This document shows positions 1-5,526 of a DNA stretch of 5,526 nt, in pieces. The notes below the pieces were generated by a model, which did no database searches, was not told the DNA's origin, and worked only from the letters and a program-made list of their open reading frames with translations. Position 1 is the stretch's first letter, and each line of letters begins with the position of its first letter. The position numbers were made by a program, and so were the translations under genes. The DNA is taken from contig DOJV01000054.1 in assembly GCA_003511125.1 (NCBI GenBank), forward strand, positions 1 to 5,526. Reading direction: 5' to 3'. Source of the stretch: Candidatus Uhrbacteria bacterium (GTDB lineage: Bacteria; Patescibacteriota; Patescibacteriia; UBA9934; GWF2-40-263).

Positions 1-458
1 GCGTCGAATTCACCGGCCCAATCCAAATAATACGGTCGAGCCGAACGCACCGGACCAATTTGATCCACGGTTTGATCGGCCGAAAAGAAAGCGATAAGGC
101 GAGGGATTTTTGCTTCGACCGGCGCCTCGATAACCAAGAAAGCCTCTTCGATACCGGAAAGCGGCCAGGCCTCGGCTGAATTTTCTACCATGACCCCAAA
201 AACCTGAGGTCGAGTAATTTCCTCGCTAATAATCTGACCAGTTAAAGGATGACGCCAAGACGAACTTTCTTCCTGATCGACGACTGTCTGCCCAGCTTTT
301 GATTCGGGCAACCAAGCAACTCTAAAAGTATAGGACGCTAAGCCCAAACAAATGATTACACCACCAAGCGAATACCACAACCAATTTTTTTGCCAATACT
401 TGACCGTGGCTAATAAAAAACTTTTTAACGCTTTTATTTTAATCATATCGCCGGCCAT
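1..458 (-). CDS. DUF3048 (YerB-like) domain protein, membrane-anchored, C-terminal part outside window
   Basis: The N-terminal 152 codons are present; the gene continues past position 1. After a short basic cytoplasmic stretch (residues 1-25) there is one hydrophobic segment (about 26-46), then a linker and the start of a DUF3048 domain. Recognisable family motifs are HPLTG (70-74), a RPxxFGVMVEN stretch (83-93), PLSG (99-102), PRLIAFF (119-125) and the highly conserved IGPVRSARPYY (134-144). Family members, such as Bacillus YerB, are surface-anchored proteins of unclear biochemical role. Many are lipoproteins, but no lipobox is visible here: Cys37 lies inside the hydrophobic segment in the context VIIC, so a plain transmembrane anchor is more likely. 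The start is drawn at the outermost ATG (458). No other ATG, GTG or TTG lies in frame back to a stop at 504-506. A second in-frame ATG at 446 fits the promoter position better. Neither has a Shine-Dalgarno motif. Family assignment is confident; function is unknown. Confidence 0.88.
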   Translation of the reverse strand, partial: MAGDMIKIKALKSFLLATVKYWQKNWLWYSLGGVIICLGLASYTFRVAWLPESKAGQTVVDQEESSSWRHPLTGQIISEEITRPQVFGVMVENSAEAWPLSGIEEAFLVIEAPVEAKIPRLIAFFSADQTVDQIGPVRSARPYYLDWAGEFD

Positions 459-465
459 TATATCA
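457..465 (-). promoter_or_regulatory. extended -10 promoter (TGATATAAT) overlapping the DUF3048 start codon
   Basis: On the minus strand the sequence TGATATAAT is a perfect TGnTATAAT extended -10 element. No good -35 is seen (GAGCTC lies at the usual distance). It directly follows the bL25 terminator and overlaps the ATG at 458, so transcription would begin near 451-449. That is downstream of this ATG and a few bases before the in-frame ATG at 446. Called from motif only. Confidence 0.5.
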
Positions 466-493
466 CAAAAGCAGAGCTTGAGCTCTGCTTTTG
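466..493 (-). terminator. intrinsic terminator after the bL25 gene
   Basis: A perfect inverted repeat with 13-nt arms (466-478 and 481-493) separated by 2 nt. In RNA the inner pair would open to a tetraloop. The core is an 8-bp stretch GCAGAGCT/AGCTCTGC flanked by A4/T4, so on the minus strand the hairpin ends in a short U-tract. It starts 13 nt after the bL25 stop codon. Being symmetric, it could also work on the other strand, but no plus-strand gene leads into it. Confidence 0.85.
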
Positions 494-506
494 ATTCAGT
501 AATAAA

Positions 507-1178
507 TTATACTGGTTTCTTTTCTTCACTCCCAGCAGCCTCGTCGGTCTTTTCCTTCTTTTCAACTTCGACGGCGGCGACATCGATTTCCACAGTTTTG
601 TTAAGTTCGGCCATTTCTTCTTCGGAGCGAGGTTCTTCGACCACGGCAATGGTGTCTTCTGGACTATTGATAGCCACGATTCCGGCCGGCAAAACCAAAT
701 CAGATACGTGAATGGCATCATCGAAAGTTTTAAGACTGGAAATATCGACCTCGATCGAGGAAACCAAAGCGGTTGGCAAAGCTCGAACTTCGAGAGTGTC
801 TAAAGCTTCGATCAAAGTACCGCCAAGGCCCTTAACAGCCGGCGATTCGCCAACAAACTCCAATTTGATTTCGGCGGTGATTTCTTTAGTCAAATCAACG
901 ACGCGAAAATCAGCGTGAATAACGTCGCCGGTTAAAGGATCTTTTTGTAAGTCTTGGATAAGAACTTTTAAAGGTTCTTGACCGTCAATGGCTAAATCGA
1001 CCAGCGAACTTTCGCCGGCTTCTCGAAAAGCCACAACTAAAGCCTTACGATTAACGCAAATGTTTTGTGATTCGGCTTCGGCTCCGTAAACCACGGCGGG
1101 AATATTACCATCGACGCGGTTTTTCCAATTGGCGCGGCCAATAGCCTCTCTTTTTTTGGCGGTTATATTGATTGTCAT
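507..1178 (-). CDS. rplY: 50S ribosomal protein bL25 (TL5/Ctc type)
   Basis: The protein has 223 residues and is the long two-domain form of bL25 (general stress protein Ctc / TL5 type), which binds 5S rRNA in the large ribosomal subunit. The N-terminal RNA-binding domain (about 1-95) shows the typical start with KKREAIGR (8-15), IPAVVYG (26-32) and the signature LQKDPLTGDVIHADF (77-91). The C-terminal beta domain (about 96-185) carries FVGESPAVKGLGG (108-120), the LEVRALP block (129-135) and a PEDTIAVV strand (173-180). The last 40 or so residues form a low-complexity tail rich in Glu and Lys, common in long bL25 proteins. The ATG at 1178 is chosen because the family motifs begin right after it. 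No Shine-Dalgarno motif is close (only GAG about 13 nt upstream). The gene has its own promoter and terminator, so it appears monocistronic. Confidence 0.96.
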   Translation of the reverse strand: MTINITAKKREAIGRANWKNRVDGNIPAVVYGAEAESQNICVNRKALVVAFREAGESSLVDLAIDGQEPLKVLIQDLQKDPLTGDVIHADFRVVDLTKEITAEIKLEFVGESPAVKGLGGTLIEALDTLEVRALPTALVSSIEVDISSLKTFDDAIHVSDLVLPAGIVAINSPEDTIAVVEEPRSEEEMAELNKTVEIDVAAVEVEKKEKTDEAAGSEEKKPV

Positions 1179-1207
1179 AAGAAAAATTAACTCAAGATAG
1201 CGGCAGT

Positions 1208-1236
1208 ATTGTGCCTAATTAACGCGTAAATGTCAA
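1208..1236 (-). promoter_or_regulatory. sigma70-type promoter for the bL25 gene
   Basis: On the minus strand a perfect -35 TTGACA (1236-1231) is followed by 17 nt and then CACAAT (1213-1208), which matches 4 of 6 positions of TATAAT. The predicted transcript start is near 1201, giving a leader of about 22 nt before the ATG at 1178. It is the best conventional promoter in the window, which suits a ribosomal protein gene. Confidence 0.75.
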
Positions 1237-1306
1237 GAAATTATTGGGGTTAAGGTGGAAATCTTAATTTTTCAACGCTTTTCCTAATCTTTTCTTAAAA
1301 CAAGTT

Positions 1307-1340
1307 CAAAAATGCCCCAAAGCCAGACGGGGTGTTTTTT
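1307..1340 (-). terminator. probable intrinsic terminator ending the RodA operon
   Basis: A CCCC/GGGG stem (1315-1318 with 1329-1332), 10-nt loop, is flanked by A-runs and T-runs on both sides. Read on the minus strand it begins a few bases after the stop of the zinc-ribbon gene and ends in CA then five T. On the minus strand the outer A/T arms are interrupted by C/A and A/C mismatches. On the plus strand these become G-U wobbles and the T-run has seven T, so the structure is stronger in that direction, although no plus-strand gene precedes it. Confidence 0.6.
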
Positions 1341-1705
1341 TATTTATTAAACAGTTTTTTATGATCGGAATTTTCCAGCCACAGGTGGGTTTCCAAGACA
1401 TCATCGATAGAAATTGGCGTGGCCTCATGAAATTTAATGGCTTCTTCAAAACTTAAATCAGTAACCAGACTCATGGAACCAATACCCATTTGATGAGAAA
1501 AAACTAAATTTAAAATAGCGTGCTGACATTTTTGACAACGAAAATAAAACAAATGAGTGTTGCCGTGCTCCTCGACAACTAAAGCTTCGATCTTTTTAAA
1601 TTTATAACCGCACAGTGGACAAGCAGCGGCTAACTTTAAACTATTTTGCCAAGAAGGAATATTACTAGAAGTATTGTTTTCCATAAGACTTTTATAATAT
1701 ATCAT
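1340..1705 (-). CDS. small zinc-ribbon protein of unknown function
   Basis: A 121-residue soluble protein, not recognised as a named family. Two CxxC knuckles, C29-P-L-C32 and C57-Q-K-C60, are 24 residues apart. This is the pattern of a zinc ribbon, and several hydrophobic/aromatic residues between them (HLFYF, 51-55) fit a beta hairpin. After the ribbon comes a mixed segment, and the C-terminus has a conserved-looking stretch PISIDDVLETHLWLE (about 97-111) likely to be helical. No signal peptide or membrane segment is seen. Its ATG (1705-1703) overlaps the TGA stop of rodA in an ATGA arrangement, so translation is probably coupled. GAGAA about 7 nt upstream is only a weak ribosome-binding site. 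An alternative ATG at 1684 (Met8) would keep the whole zinc-binding part. Cotranscription with RodA is inferred. A nucleic-acid or protein-binding adaptor is possible but unproven. Confidence 0.8.
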   Translation of the reverse strand: MIYYKSLMENNTSSNIPSWQNSLKLAAACPLCGYKFKKIEALVVEEHGNTHLFYFRCQKCQHAILNLVFSHQMGIGSMSLVTDLSFEEAIKFHEATPISIDDVLETHLWLENSDHKKLFNK

Positions 1706-2832
1706 TTTTCGTTCTCAATTAATATCGCGGAACGAGCGGCCACATCGTGAACAGCCACACTTTGAGCTATGCCGAGTAATATTAAAGCGATAATTAAAGC
1801 GCTGCCACCATAACTAACCAGTGGTAAAGCAATACCTGTAACCGGCATAAGTCCCAAGCTCATGCCAACATTAACAAGAAAAGAAAATAAAAACAACGAA
1901 CCAATGCCGGTTAACAAAAAGCTGGTAAAATCATCGCGAGTTAAAAAGGCGTGACGAAAAATTCGCCTCAGTAAAAGATAAAAAGCGCCGCAAAGCAAAA
2001 CCGACCCCAATAAACCGAACTCTTCGGCAATGACGGCAAAAATAAAATCAGTCTGACTTTCTGGCACAAATTTAAGTTGACTTTGCGAACCAAAACCCAA
2101 ACCCCGACCAAACCAACCACCAGAACCAATGGCAATAATTGCCTGACGAACATTATACCCTTCCCCCATGGGATCGCTGCCCGGATTTACAAACGACATG
2201 ATCCGAGATTTTTGATAATCAACAAAAAGAAAAAACCAGGCGAAAATTACCGACAAGCTACCTAAAAATCCCAGGACTAAAAAATGTTTAACTTTTAATC
2301 CGGCAAAAAACAACAAACCCACCCAAACACTTAAAAGCAAAAGCGCACTACCCAAATCCGGTTGCAATAAAGTTAAAGCCGTTGGTAAACCAACAATCAG
2401 GCCACTAATAAAAATATTTTTCCAACCAAAATCCTCGCTTCGGTAATCGGAAAAATACCTGGCCAGGGCCACAATAACTCCCAACTTGGCAAATTCCACC
2501 GGCTGAAAATGAAAACCAAAAACCGGAAACCAGCCCATGGTGCCGCGAATTGATTCACCAAAAAATAAAACCGCTATTAATAACAGGTTGGCCAAAATAT
2601 AAATTGGTAAAGCAAAACTTCTGGTCCAACGATAATTAGACCAAATAATTAAAAAAACCAAAACCAAGCCGACAAACAAAGCGATTAATTGTTTTTGCAC
2701 TAACAAAAAACTCTGTCCATTTTGAGAAAGAGTAATCGAATAAATTGCCGAGAAACCCAAAGAAATTAACACGAGCATGGCTAAAACCAAACGCGCGTCA
2801 ACCCTCCTGACGGCCGTAAGGAGAGATGGCAT
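1702..2832 (-). CDS. rodA: SEDS-family peptidoglycan polymerase RodA (RodA/FtsW)
   Basis: The 376-residue polytopic protein has about ten hydrophobic segments (roughly 15-35, 47-65, 75-92, 112-127, 140-157, 161-179, 183-204, 264-288, 304-325, 336-360), the usual SEDS topology and length. SEDS enzymes polymerise lipid II into glycan strands at the cytoplasmic membrane, normally paired with a class B penicillin-binding protein. Family landmarks are QPVEFAKLG (110-118), QPDLGSA (157-163), SRIMSFVNP (209-217), GxGFGSQSQLKFVPE (244-258), TDFIFAVIAEEFG (261-273) and GLMPVTGIALPLVSYGG (C-terminal third). Asp262 in TDF corresponds to the catalytic Asp262 of E. coli RodA. GSQSQLKFVPESQTDF resembles RodA more than FtsW, but the RodA/FtsW split is a judgement. 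The ATG at 2832 gives the normal RRxD cytosolic lead-in before helix 1. It lies 4 nt after the upstream stop, with only a weak GAG as ribosome site. No class B PBP gene is in the window. Confidence 0.95.
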   Translation of the reverse strand: MPSLLTAVRRVDARLVLAMLVLISLGFSAIYSITLSQNGQSFLLVQKQLIALFVGLVLVFLIIWSNYRWTRSFALPIYILANLLLIAVLFFGESIRGTMGWFPVFGFHFQPVEFAKLGVIVALARYFSDYRSEDFGWKNIFISGLIVGLPTALTLLQPDLGSALLLLSVWVGLLFFAGLKVKHFLVLGFLGSLSVIFAWFFLFVDYQKSRIMSFVNPGSDPMGEGYNVRQAIIAIGSGGWFGRGLGFGSQSQLKFVPESQTDFIFAVIAEEFGLLGSVLLCGAFYLLLRRIFRHAFLTRDDFTSFLLTGIGSLFLFSFLVNVGMSLGLMPVTGIALPLVSYGGSALIIALILLGIAQSVAVHDVAARSAILIENEK

Positions 2833-2836
2833 AAGC

Positions 2837-3715
2837 TCAGTAAGAAATAGACAGGTAAGCCGCGGGATCTAGAAAATTAATTTCCGGATAAACCTCGATT
2901 TTGGAAATCGCCGGAACCGTGCCAAACCAACGGGCACTAAGATATTTTTTATCGCCGCTTTTAAGTTCGACTGTGGAAATTCGAACCACCCCGCCAACCG
3001 TACTGCCGCGCCAAAGAACAACTAAAAAACTGGGGTGATAAAAACCATAAGCGCTTTTGTTTTGCACGGTAAAAGAAACACCGGGTGGCGTAACCTCGTC
3101 GCCATGCGAAAAAAGTGCCTCGGTTATTTCTATTTGGCGATCGGCTAGCCAGCCTTCGTAATCAGGTAGTTTATGATTATTAAAACGATGCCATTCGACA
3201 TTGGTTACAGACACACTAACATTGGTTGGCCGAGCACTAAAACCTTTCAAAAGTGCCAAGGGGCGTTCTTCGCTAGGCAAAATAAAGCCACTGAAGGTTT
3301 CGGTTTCTTGATCTTTGGCTTTAAAACTATAATCAAAGTCGGCATACCAATCGCTGTTAGGATTAGAAACCACGGCATAAACATCAAAAAACTGATCATC
3401 GCCCGAAGACAAAAATACCGCCTCGCTTAAATTAAGCGGCCTGGCGGCTTCGGACTGGGAAAAATCCCGTAATTCAGATTGACCCAAAACAGCCATTCCG
3501 GCCACCGAAAGTTTTTCTTGACCGTAAGAAATAGCGTAAGTATCCAAAAAAACCCAAGCCGCAAACAAAATTAAACAGACATCAAAAGCCGCAAAAAGGC
3601 CAATAGCAATTTTTATAAGCCAGGGGCGATATTTTAACCACCACATTTCTCTTTGATAATAAGTCTGGAATTCCTTTTCCTCGGGTTTGAGGAAACTGTT
3701 ATTTTCGTTGGTCAT
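2837..3715 (-). CDS. single-pass membrane protein with extracytoplasmic domain, unknown function
   Basis: A 292-residue protein that I do not recognise as a named family. A charged N-terminus (1-30, including MWWLKYRP at 24-31) precedes one transmembrane segment (about 33-57). The remaining 230 or so residues should lie outside the membrane, because basic residues precede the helix and few follow. This outer part looks beta-rich: alternating hydrophobic strands, NPNSDWYADFDYSFKA (about 118-133), SVSVTNVEW, GVSFTVQNKSAYGFY. That would fit an Ig-like or other beta-sandwich fold, which is inference only. No cysteine pairs, lipobox or penicillin-binding active-site motif set (SxxK, SxN, KTG in order) is present. 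It is first in the operon, 4 nt upstream of rodA, so a role in the cell-wall elongation machinery or envelope is suggested by context. The ATG at 3715 lies just downstream of an extended -10 element and has no Shine-Dalgarno motif. Confidence 0.85.
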   Translation of the reverse strand: MTNENNSFLKPEEKEFQTYYQREMWWLKYRPWLIKIAIGLFAAFDVCLILFAAWVFLDTYAISYGQEKLSVAGMAVLGQSELRDFSQSEAARPLNLSEAVFLSSGDDQFFDVYAVVSNPNSDWYADFDYSFKAKDQETETFSGFILPSEERPLALLKGFSARPTNVSVSVTNVEWHRFNNHKLPDYEGWLADRQIEITEALFSHGDEVTPPGVSFTVQNKSAYGFYHPSFLVVLWRGSTVGGVVRISTVELKSGDKKYLSARWFGTVPAISKIEVYPEINFLDPAAYLSISY

Positions 3716-3724
3716 AGCGGTTTT

Positions 3725-3733
3725 ATTGTAGCA
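3725..3733 (-). promoter_or_regulatory. extended -10 promoter (TGCTACAAT) for the RodA operon
   Basis: On the minus strand TGCTACAAT fits the extended -10 form TGnTATAAT with one mismatch. The -35 region is poor (TTTTAA at 17-nt spacing), as expected for an extended -10 promoter. The predicted transcript start, around 3719-3717, is only a few bases before the ATG at 3715, so the transcript would be almost leaderless. Called from motif and position. Confidence 0.6.
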
Positions 3734-3738
3734 GAAAA

Positions 3739-3770
3739 AACCAAAGGTTAAAAGGAGCTTTTCCCCTTTT
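3739..3770. repeat. short inverted repeats between the divergent promoters
   Basis: Two adjacent dyads lie between the RodA-operon and gyrB promoters: AACC-AAA-GGTT (3739-3749), and AAAAGG (3750-3755) with CCTTTT (3765-3770). A smaller AAAAG-GAG-CTTTT (3750-3762) is nested in the second. They could be operator sites, but short A/T-rich dyads also arise by chance in a region of this composition. Confidence 0.3.
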
Positions 3771-3798
3771 CAAAACCCGGTTTACGTGATATCATAAT
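3769..3798 (+). promoter_or_regulatory. probable gyrB promoter
   Basis: TTCAAA (3769-3774, 4 of 6 matches to TTGACA) is followed by 18 nt and CATAAT (3793-3798, 5 of 6 matches to TATAAT). Transcription would begin near 3805, leaving a leader of about 20 nt before the ATG at 3826. The leader has no clear Shine-Dalgarno motif (AAAAAG only). Confidence 0.5.
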
Positions 3799-3825
3799 CC
3801 TGTCATTTTTATCTAAAAAGCCATT

Positions 3826-5526
3826 ATGGGAGCCACTAAAAAAACTACAGAAAAGTCCGACTACGGTGCCAAACAAATCACCGTTCTCGAAGGTTTAGAG
3901 CCGGTCCGCAGGCGTCCGGGCATGTATATTGGTTCAACCGGACCAACCGGTTTGCACCATCTTGTCTGGGAAGTCATGGACAACTCTTTTGACGAAGCCA
4001 TGGCCGGATACGGCAATACCATCACCCTAATCCTAAACCCCGATGGTTCAATCTCGGTCGAAGATAACGGTCGTGGTATTCCGGTCGACATTCACCCACA
4101 ATTCAAAAAATCAGCCTTAGAACTAGTGTTAACCAAACTGCATGCTGGCGGTAAATTCGGTGGTGGCGGTTACAAGGTTTCCGGTGGTTTGCACGGAGTC
4201 GGCGTTTCGGTGGTCAACGCTTTGTCCGATTATCTAAAGGCCGAAGTTAAACGCGACGGCAAATTATGGGAGCAAGAATTTACCCGCGGCACACCACGGG
4301 CCAAAGTTAAATCGGTTGGTTCGGCTCGCGGTACTGGTACCACCATCACTTTTAAACCCGACCCAACAATTTTCGAAACGGTCGAATTCAACTTCAAAAC
4401 CATTGTCGATCACTTGCGTCAACAAGCTTACTTAACCAAAGGTATCCATTTGGTAATTTTGGACAACCGCAAAAAAGGTTCAGAAACCTCTTATGCTTTT
4501 TATTTTGAAGGTGGAGTTTCTTCTTATGTTGCCCATATTAACCATAACAAGGTTCAAAAACACCCTAACATCTTCTACGTTTCAAAACACAGCGACGATA
4601 CCGACATTGATGTCGAAGTAGCCGTGCAATACACCGAAGAATATCATGAATCAATTTTTTGTTTTGCTAACAACATTTACAACCCGGAAGGTGGTATGCA
4701 CCTGGTTGGTTTTCGCTCAGCTTTAACTCGCGAGCTTAATAACTACGCTCGAGCAAAAGGTTTTATCAAAGAAAAAGACACCAACTTAACCGGCGATGAC
4801 GTCCGCGAGGGTTTAACTTCGGTTATCAGCGTCAAATTACGCGAACCGCAATTCGAAGGCCAAACCAAAGCCAAACTCGGCAACCCCGAGGCCCGCACGG
4901 CCGTCGAAGCAATTTTTGGCGAAGCTTTTCGAATTTATCTCGAAGAACATCCGGCCGACGCCGAAGCAATCATCGGAAAATGTGTCCTTTCGGCCCAAGC
5001 CCGAGCTGCAGCGCGCGCGGCTCGAGAAACAGTTCTGCGCAAAGGTGTACTCGAAGGCTTAACTCTGCCAGGAAAATTATCCGATTGCTCTTCCAAAGAT
5101 CCGGAACGTTCAGAAATCTTTATTGTTGAGGGCGATTCGGCTGGCGGCTCGGCCAAACAAGGTCGCGATCGCGAAACCCAAGCCATTCTGCCATTACGCG
5201 GAAAAATTCTAAACGTCGAACGCGCCCGCCTCGACAAAATGTTGGTCAACAACGAAATCAAATCGCTTATCATTGCCCTTGGCACCAACATTGGCGAAGC
5301 TTTCAATATTCAAGACTTGCGCTACAAACGCATTATTATCATGACCGACGCCGACGTTGACGGCTCACACATCAGAACGCTTTTATTAACCTTGTTCTAC
5401 CGTCATTTCCCCGAACTTATTAAACAGGGTCATATTTTTATTGCCAAACCACCGCTGTACCGCGTCCAAATCGGCAAAGAAGTAAATTACGCCTACACCG
5501 ACGAAGAAAAAATGTCTTTAATAAAA
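3826..5526 (+). CDS. gyrB: DNA gyrase subunit B, C-terminal end outside window
   Basis: The first 567 codons of a type IIA topoisomerase B subunit are present; the frame is open at the window edge. The GHKL ATPase domain (about 15-230) shows the N-terminal RRRPGMYIGS (28-37), EVMDN with catalytic Glu49 and Mg-binding Asn53, DNGRGIP (80-86) and the ATP-lid YKVSGGLHGVG (116-126). The transducer domain follows, with the QTK loop (Lys348) that contacts the ATP gamma-phosphate. The TOPRIM domain has EGDSAGGSAKQGRDR (435-449), PLRGKILNVE and the metal-binding DADVD (Asp508, Asp510, Asp512). All expected catalytic residues are intact. With GyrA the enzyme introduces negative supercoils into DNA. The ATG at 3826 is followed by a 12-residue polar lead before the conserved YGAKQI; no earlier start is needed. 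GyrB rather than ParE is favoured by close similarity through the TOPRIM region, but the distinction is not absolute. Transcribed divergently from the RodA operon. Confidence 0.96.
   Translation, partial: MGATKKTTEKSDYGAKQITVLEGLEPVRRRPGMYIGSTGPTGLHHLVWEVMDNSFDEAMAGYGNTITLILNPDGSISVEDNGRGIPVDIHPQFKKSALELVLTKLHAGGKFGGGGYKVSGGLHGVGVSVVNALSDYLKAEVKRDGKLWEQEFTRGTPRAKVKSVGSARGTGTTITFKPDPTIFETVEFNFKTIVDHLRQQAYLTKGIHLVILDNRKKGSETSYAFYFEGGVSSYVAHINHNKVQKHPNIFYVSKHSDDTDIDVEVAVQYTEEYHESIFCFANNIYNPEGGMHLVGFRSALTRELNNYARAKGFIKEKDTNLTGDDVREGLTSVISVKLREPQFEGQTKAKLGNPEARTAVEAIFGEAFRIYLEEHPADAEAIIGKCVLSAQARAAARAARETVLRKGVLEGLTLPGKLSDCSSKDPERSEIFIVEGDSAGGSAKQGRDRETQAILPLRGKILNVERARLDKMLVNNEIKSLIIALGTNIGEAFNIQDLRYKRIIIMTDADVDGSHIRTLLLTLFYRHFPELIKQGHIFIAKPPLYRVQIGKEVNYAYTDEEKMSLIK

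Noticed and set aside
349..351. Cys37 of the DUF3048 protein as a lipoprotein attachment site.
   Set aside because: The preceding residues GVII do not form a lipobox, and the cysteine lies in the middle of the hydrophobic segment.
352..918. Plus-strand open frames opposite the DUF3048 and bL25 genes.
   Set aside because: They are antisense to genes with clear family motifs, are low in complexity (Ser/Thr rich) and lack start signals or recognisable domains.
1686..1700. A TATTAT-like -10 element within the start of the zinc-ribbon gene as an internal promoter.
   Set aside because: The stretch is simply A/T-rich, no -35 is evident, and the ATGA overlap already explains expression through coupling.
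2803..2808. Perfect AGGAGG on the minus strand inside the 5' part of rodA, which could mark a downstream start (TTG at codon 15).
   Set aside because: It encodes Arg9-Arg10 of the RRxD lead-in that RodA proteins normally have before helix 1; starting later would remove it and part of the helix.
2945..2956. SGDK (residues 253-256) in the membrane protein upstream of rodA as an SxxK penicillin-binding active site.
   Set aside because: It lies near the C-terminus, with no SxN or KTG following; the tetrapeptide alone is expected by chance.
3861..5306. Minus-strand open frames opposite gyrB.
   Set aside because: The plus strand codes an intact GyrB through this whole stretch; the antisense frames are Arg/Ser/Pro-rich products of its codon use.

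Overview
The window holds six protein-coding genes packed tightly, two of them cut by the window edges. No RNA genes, insertion sequences, CRISPR arrays or integrase-type genes were seen. The gene content (gyrase B, a SEDS-family RodA, ribosomal protein bL25, a DUF3048/YerB-like protein and two small unassigned proteins), very short intergenic spaces, overlapping genes and weak or absent Shine-Dalgarno motifs suggest a small-genome bacterium. I infer a Patescibacteria/CPR-type organism with moderate confidence, from style of sequence only. TGA works as a stop in two genes, so this is the ordinary bacterial code (11) and not a UGA-recoded lineage.

Layout: positions 1-3715 are read on the minus strand, 3826-5526 on the plus strand. 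On the minus strand, in transcription order, come (a) an operon of an unassigned single-pass membrane protein (3715-2837), RodA (2832-1702) and a small zinc-ribbon protein (1705-1340), with a 4-nt gap and then a 4-nt overlap, closed by a hairpin at 1307-1340; (b) a separately promoted gene for bL25 (1178-507) with a good sigma70-type promoter (TTGACA, 17 nt, CACAAT) and a strong terminator at 466-493; (c) the start of a DUF3048 protein (458 to beyond position 1). On the plus strand, gyrB starts at 3826 and runs out of the window. The 110-nt gap 3716-3825 holds the divergent promoters.

How the genes work together: the RodA operon belongs to cell-wall (peptidoglycan) synthesis at the membrane; bL25 is part of the large ribosomal subunit; GyrB is the ATPase/TOPRIM subunit of DNA gyrase. 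These are mostly housekeeping functions. The points worth a second look are the two unassigned proteins that bracket RodA, and two extended -10 promoters placed so close to start codons that the mRNAs would be nearly leaderless. I found no convincing new mobile, defence or other exotic system.
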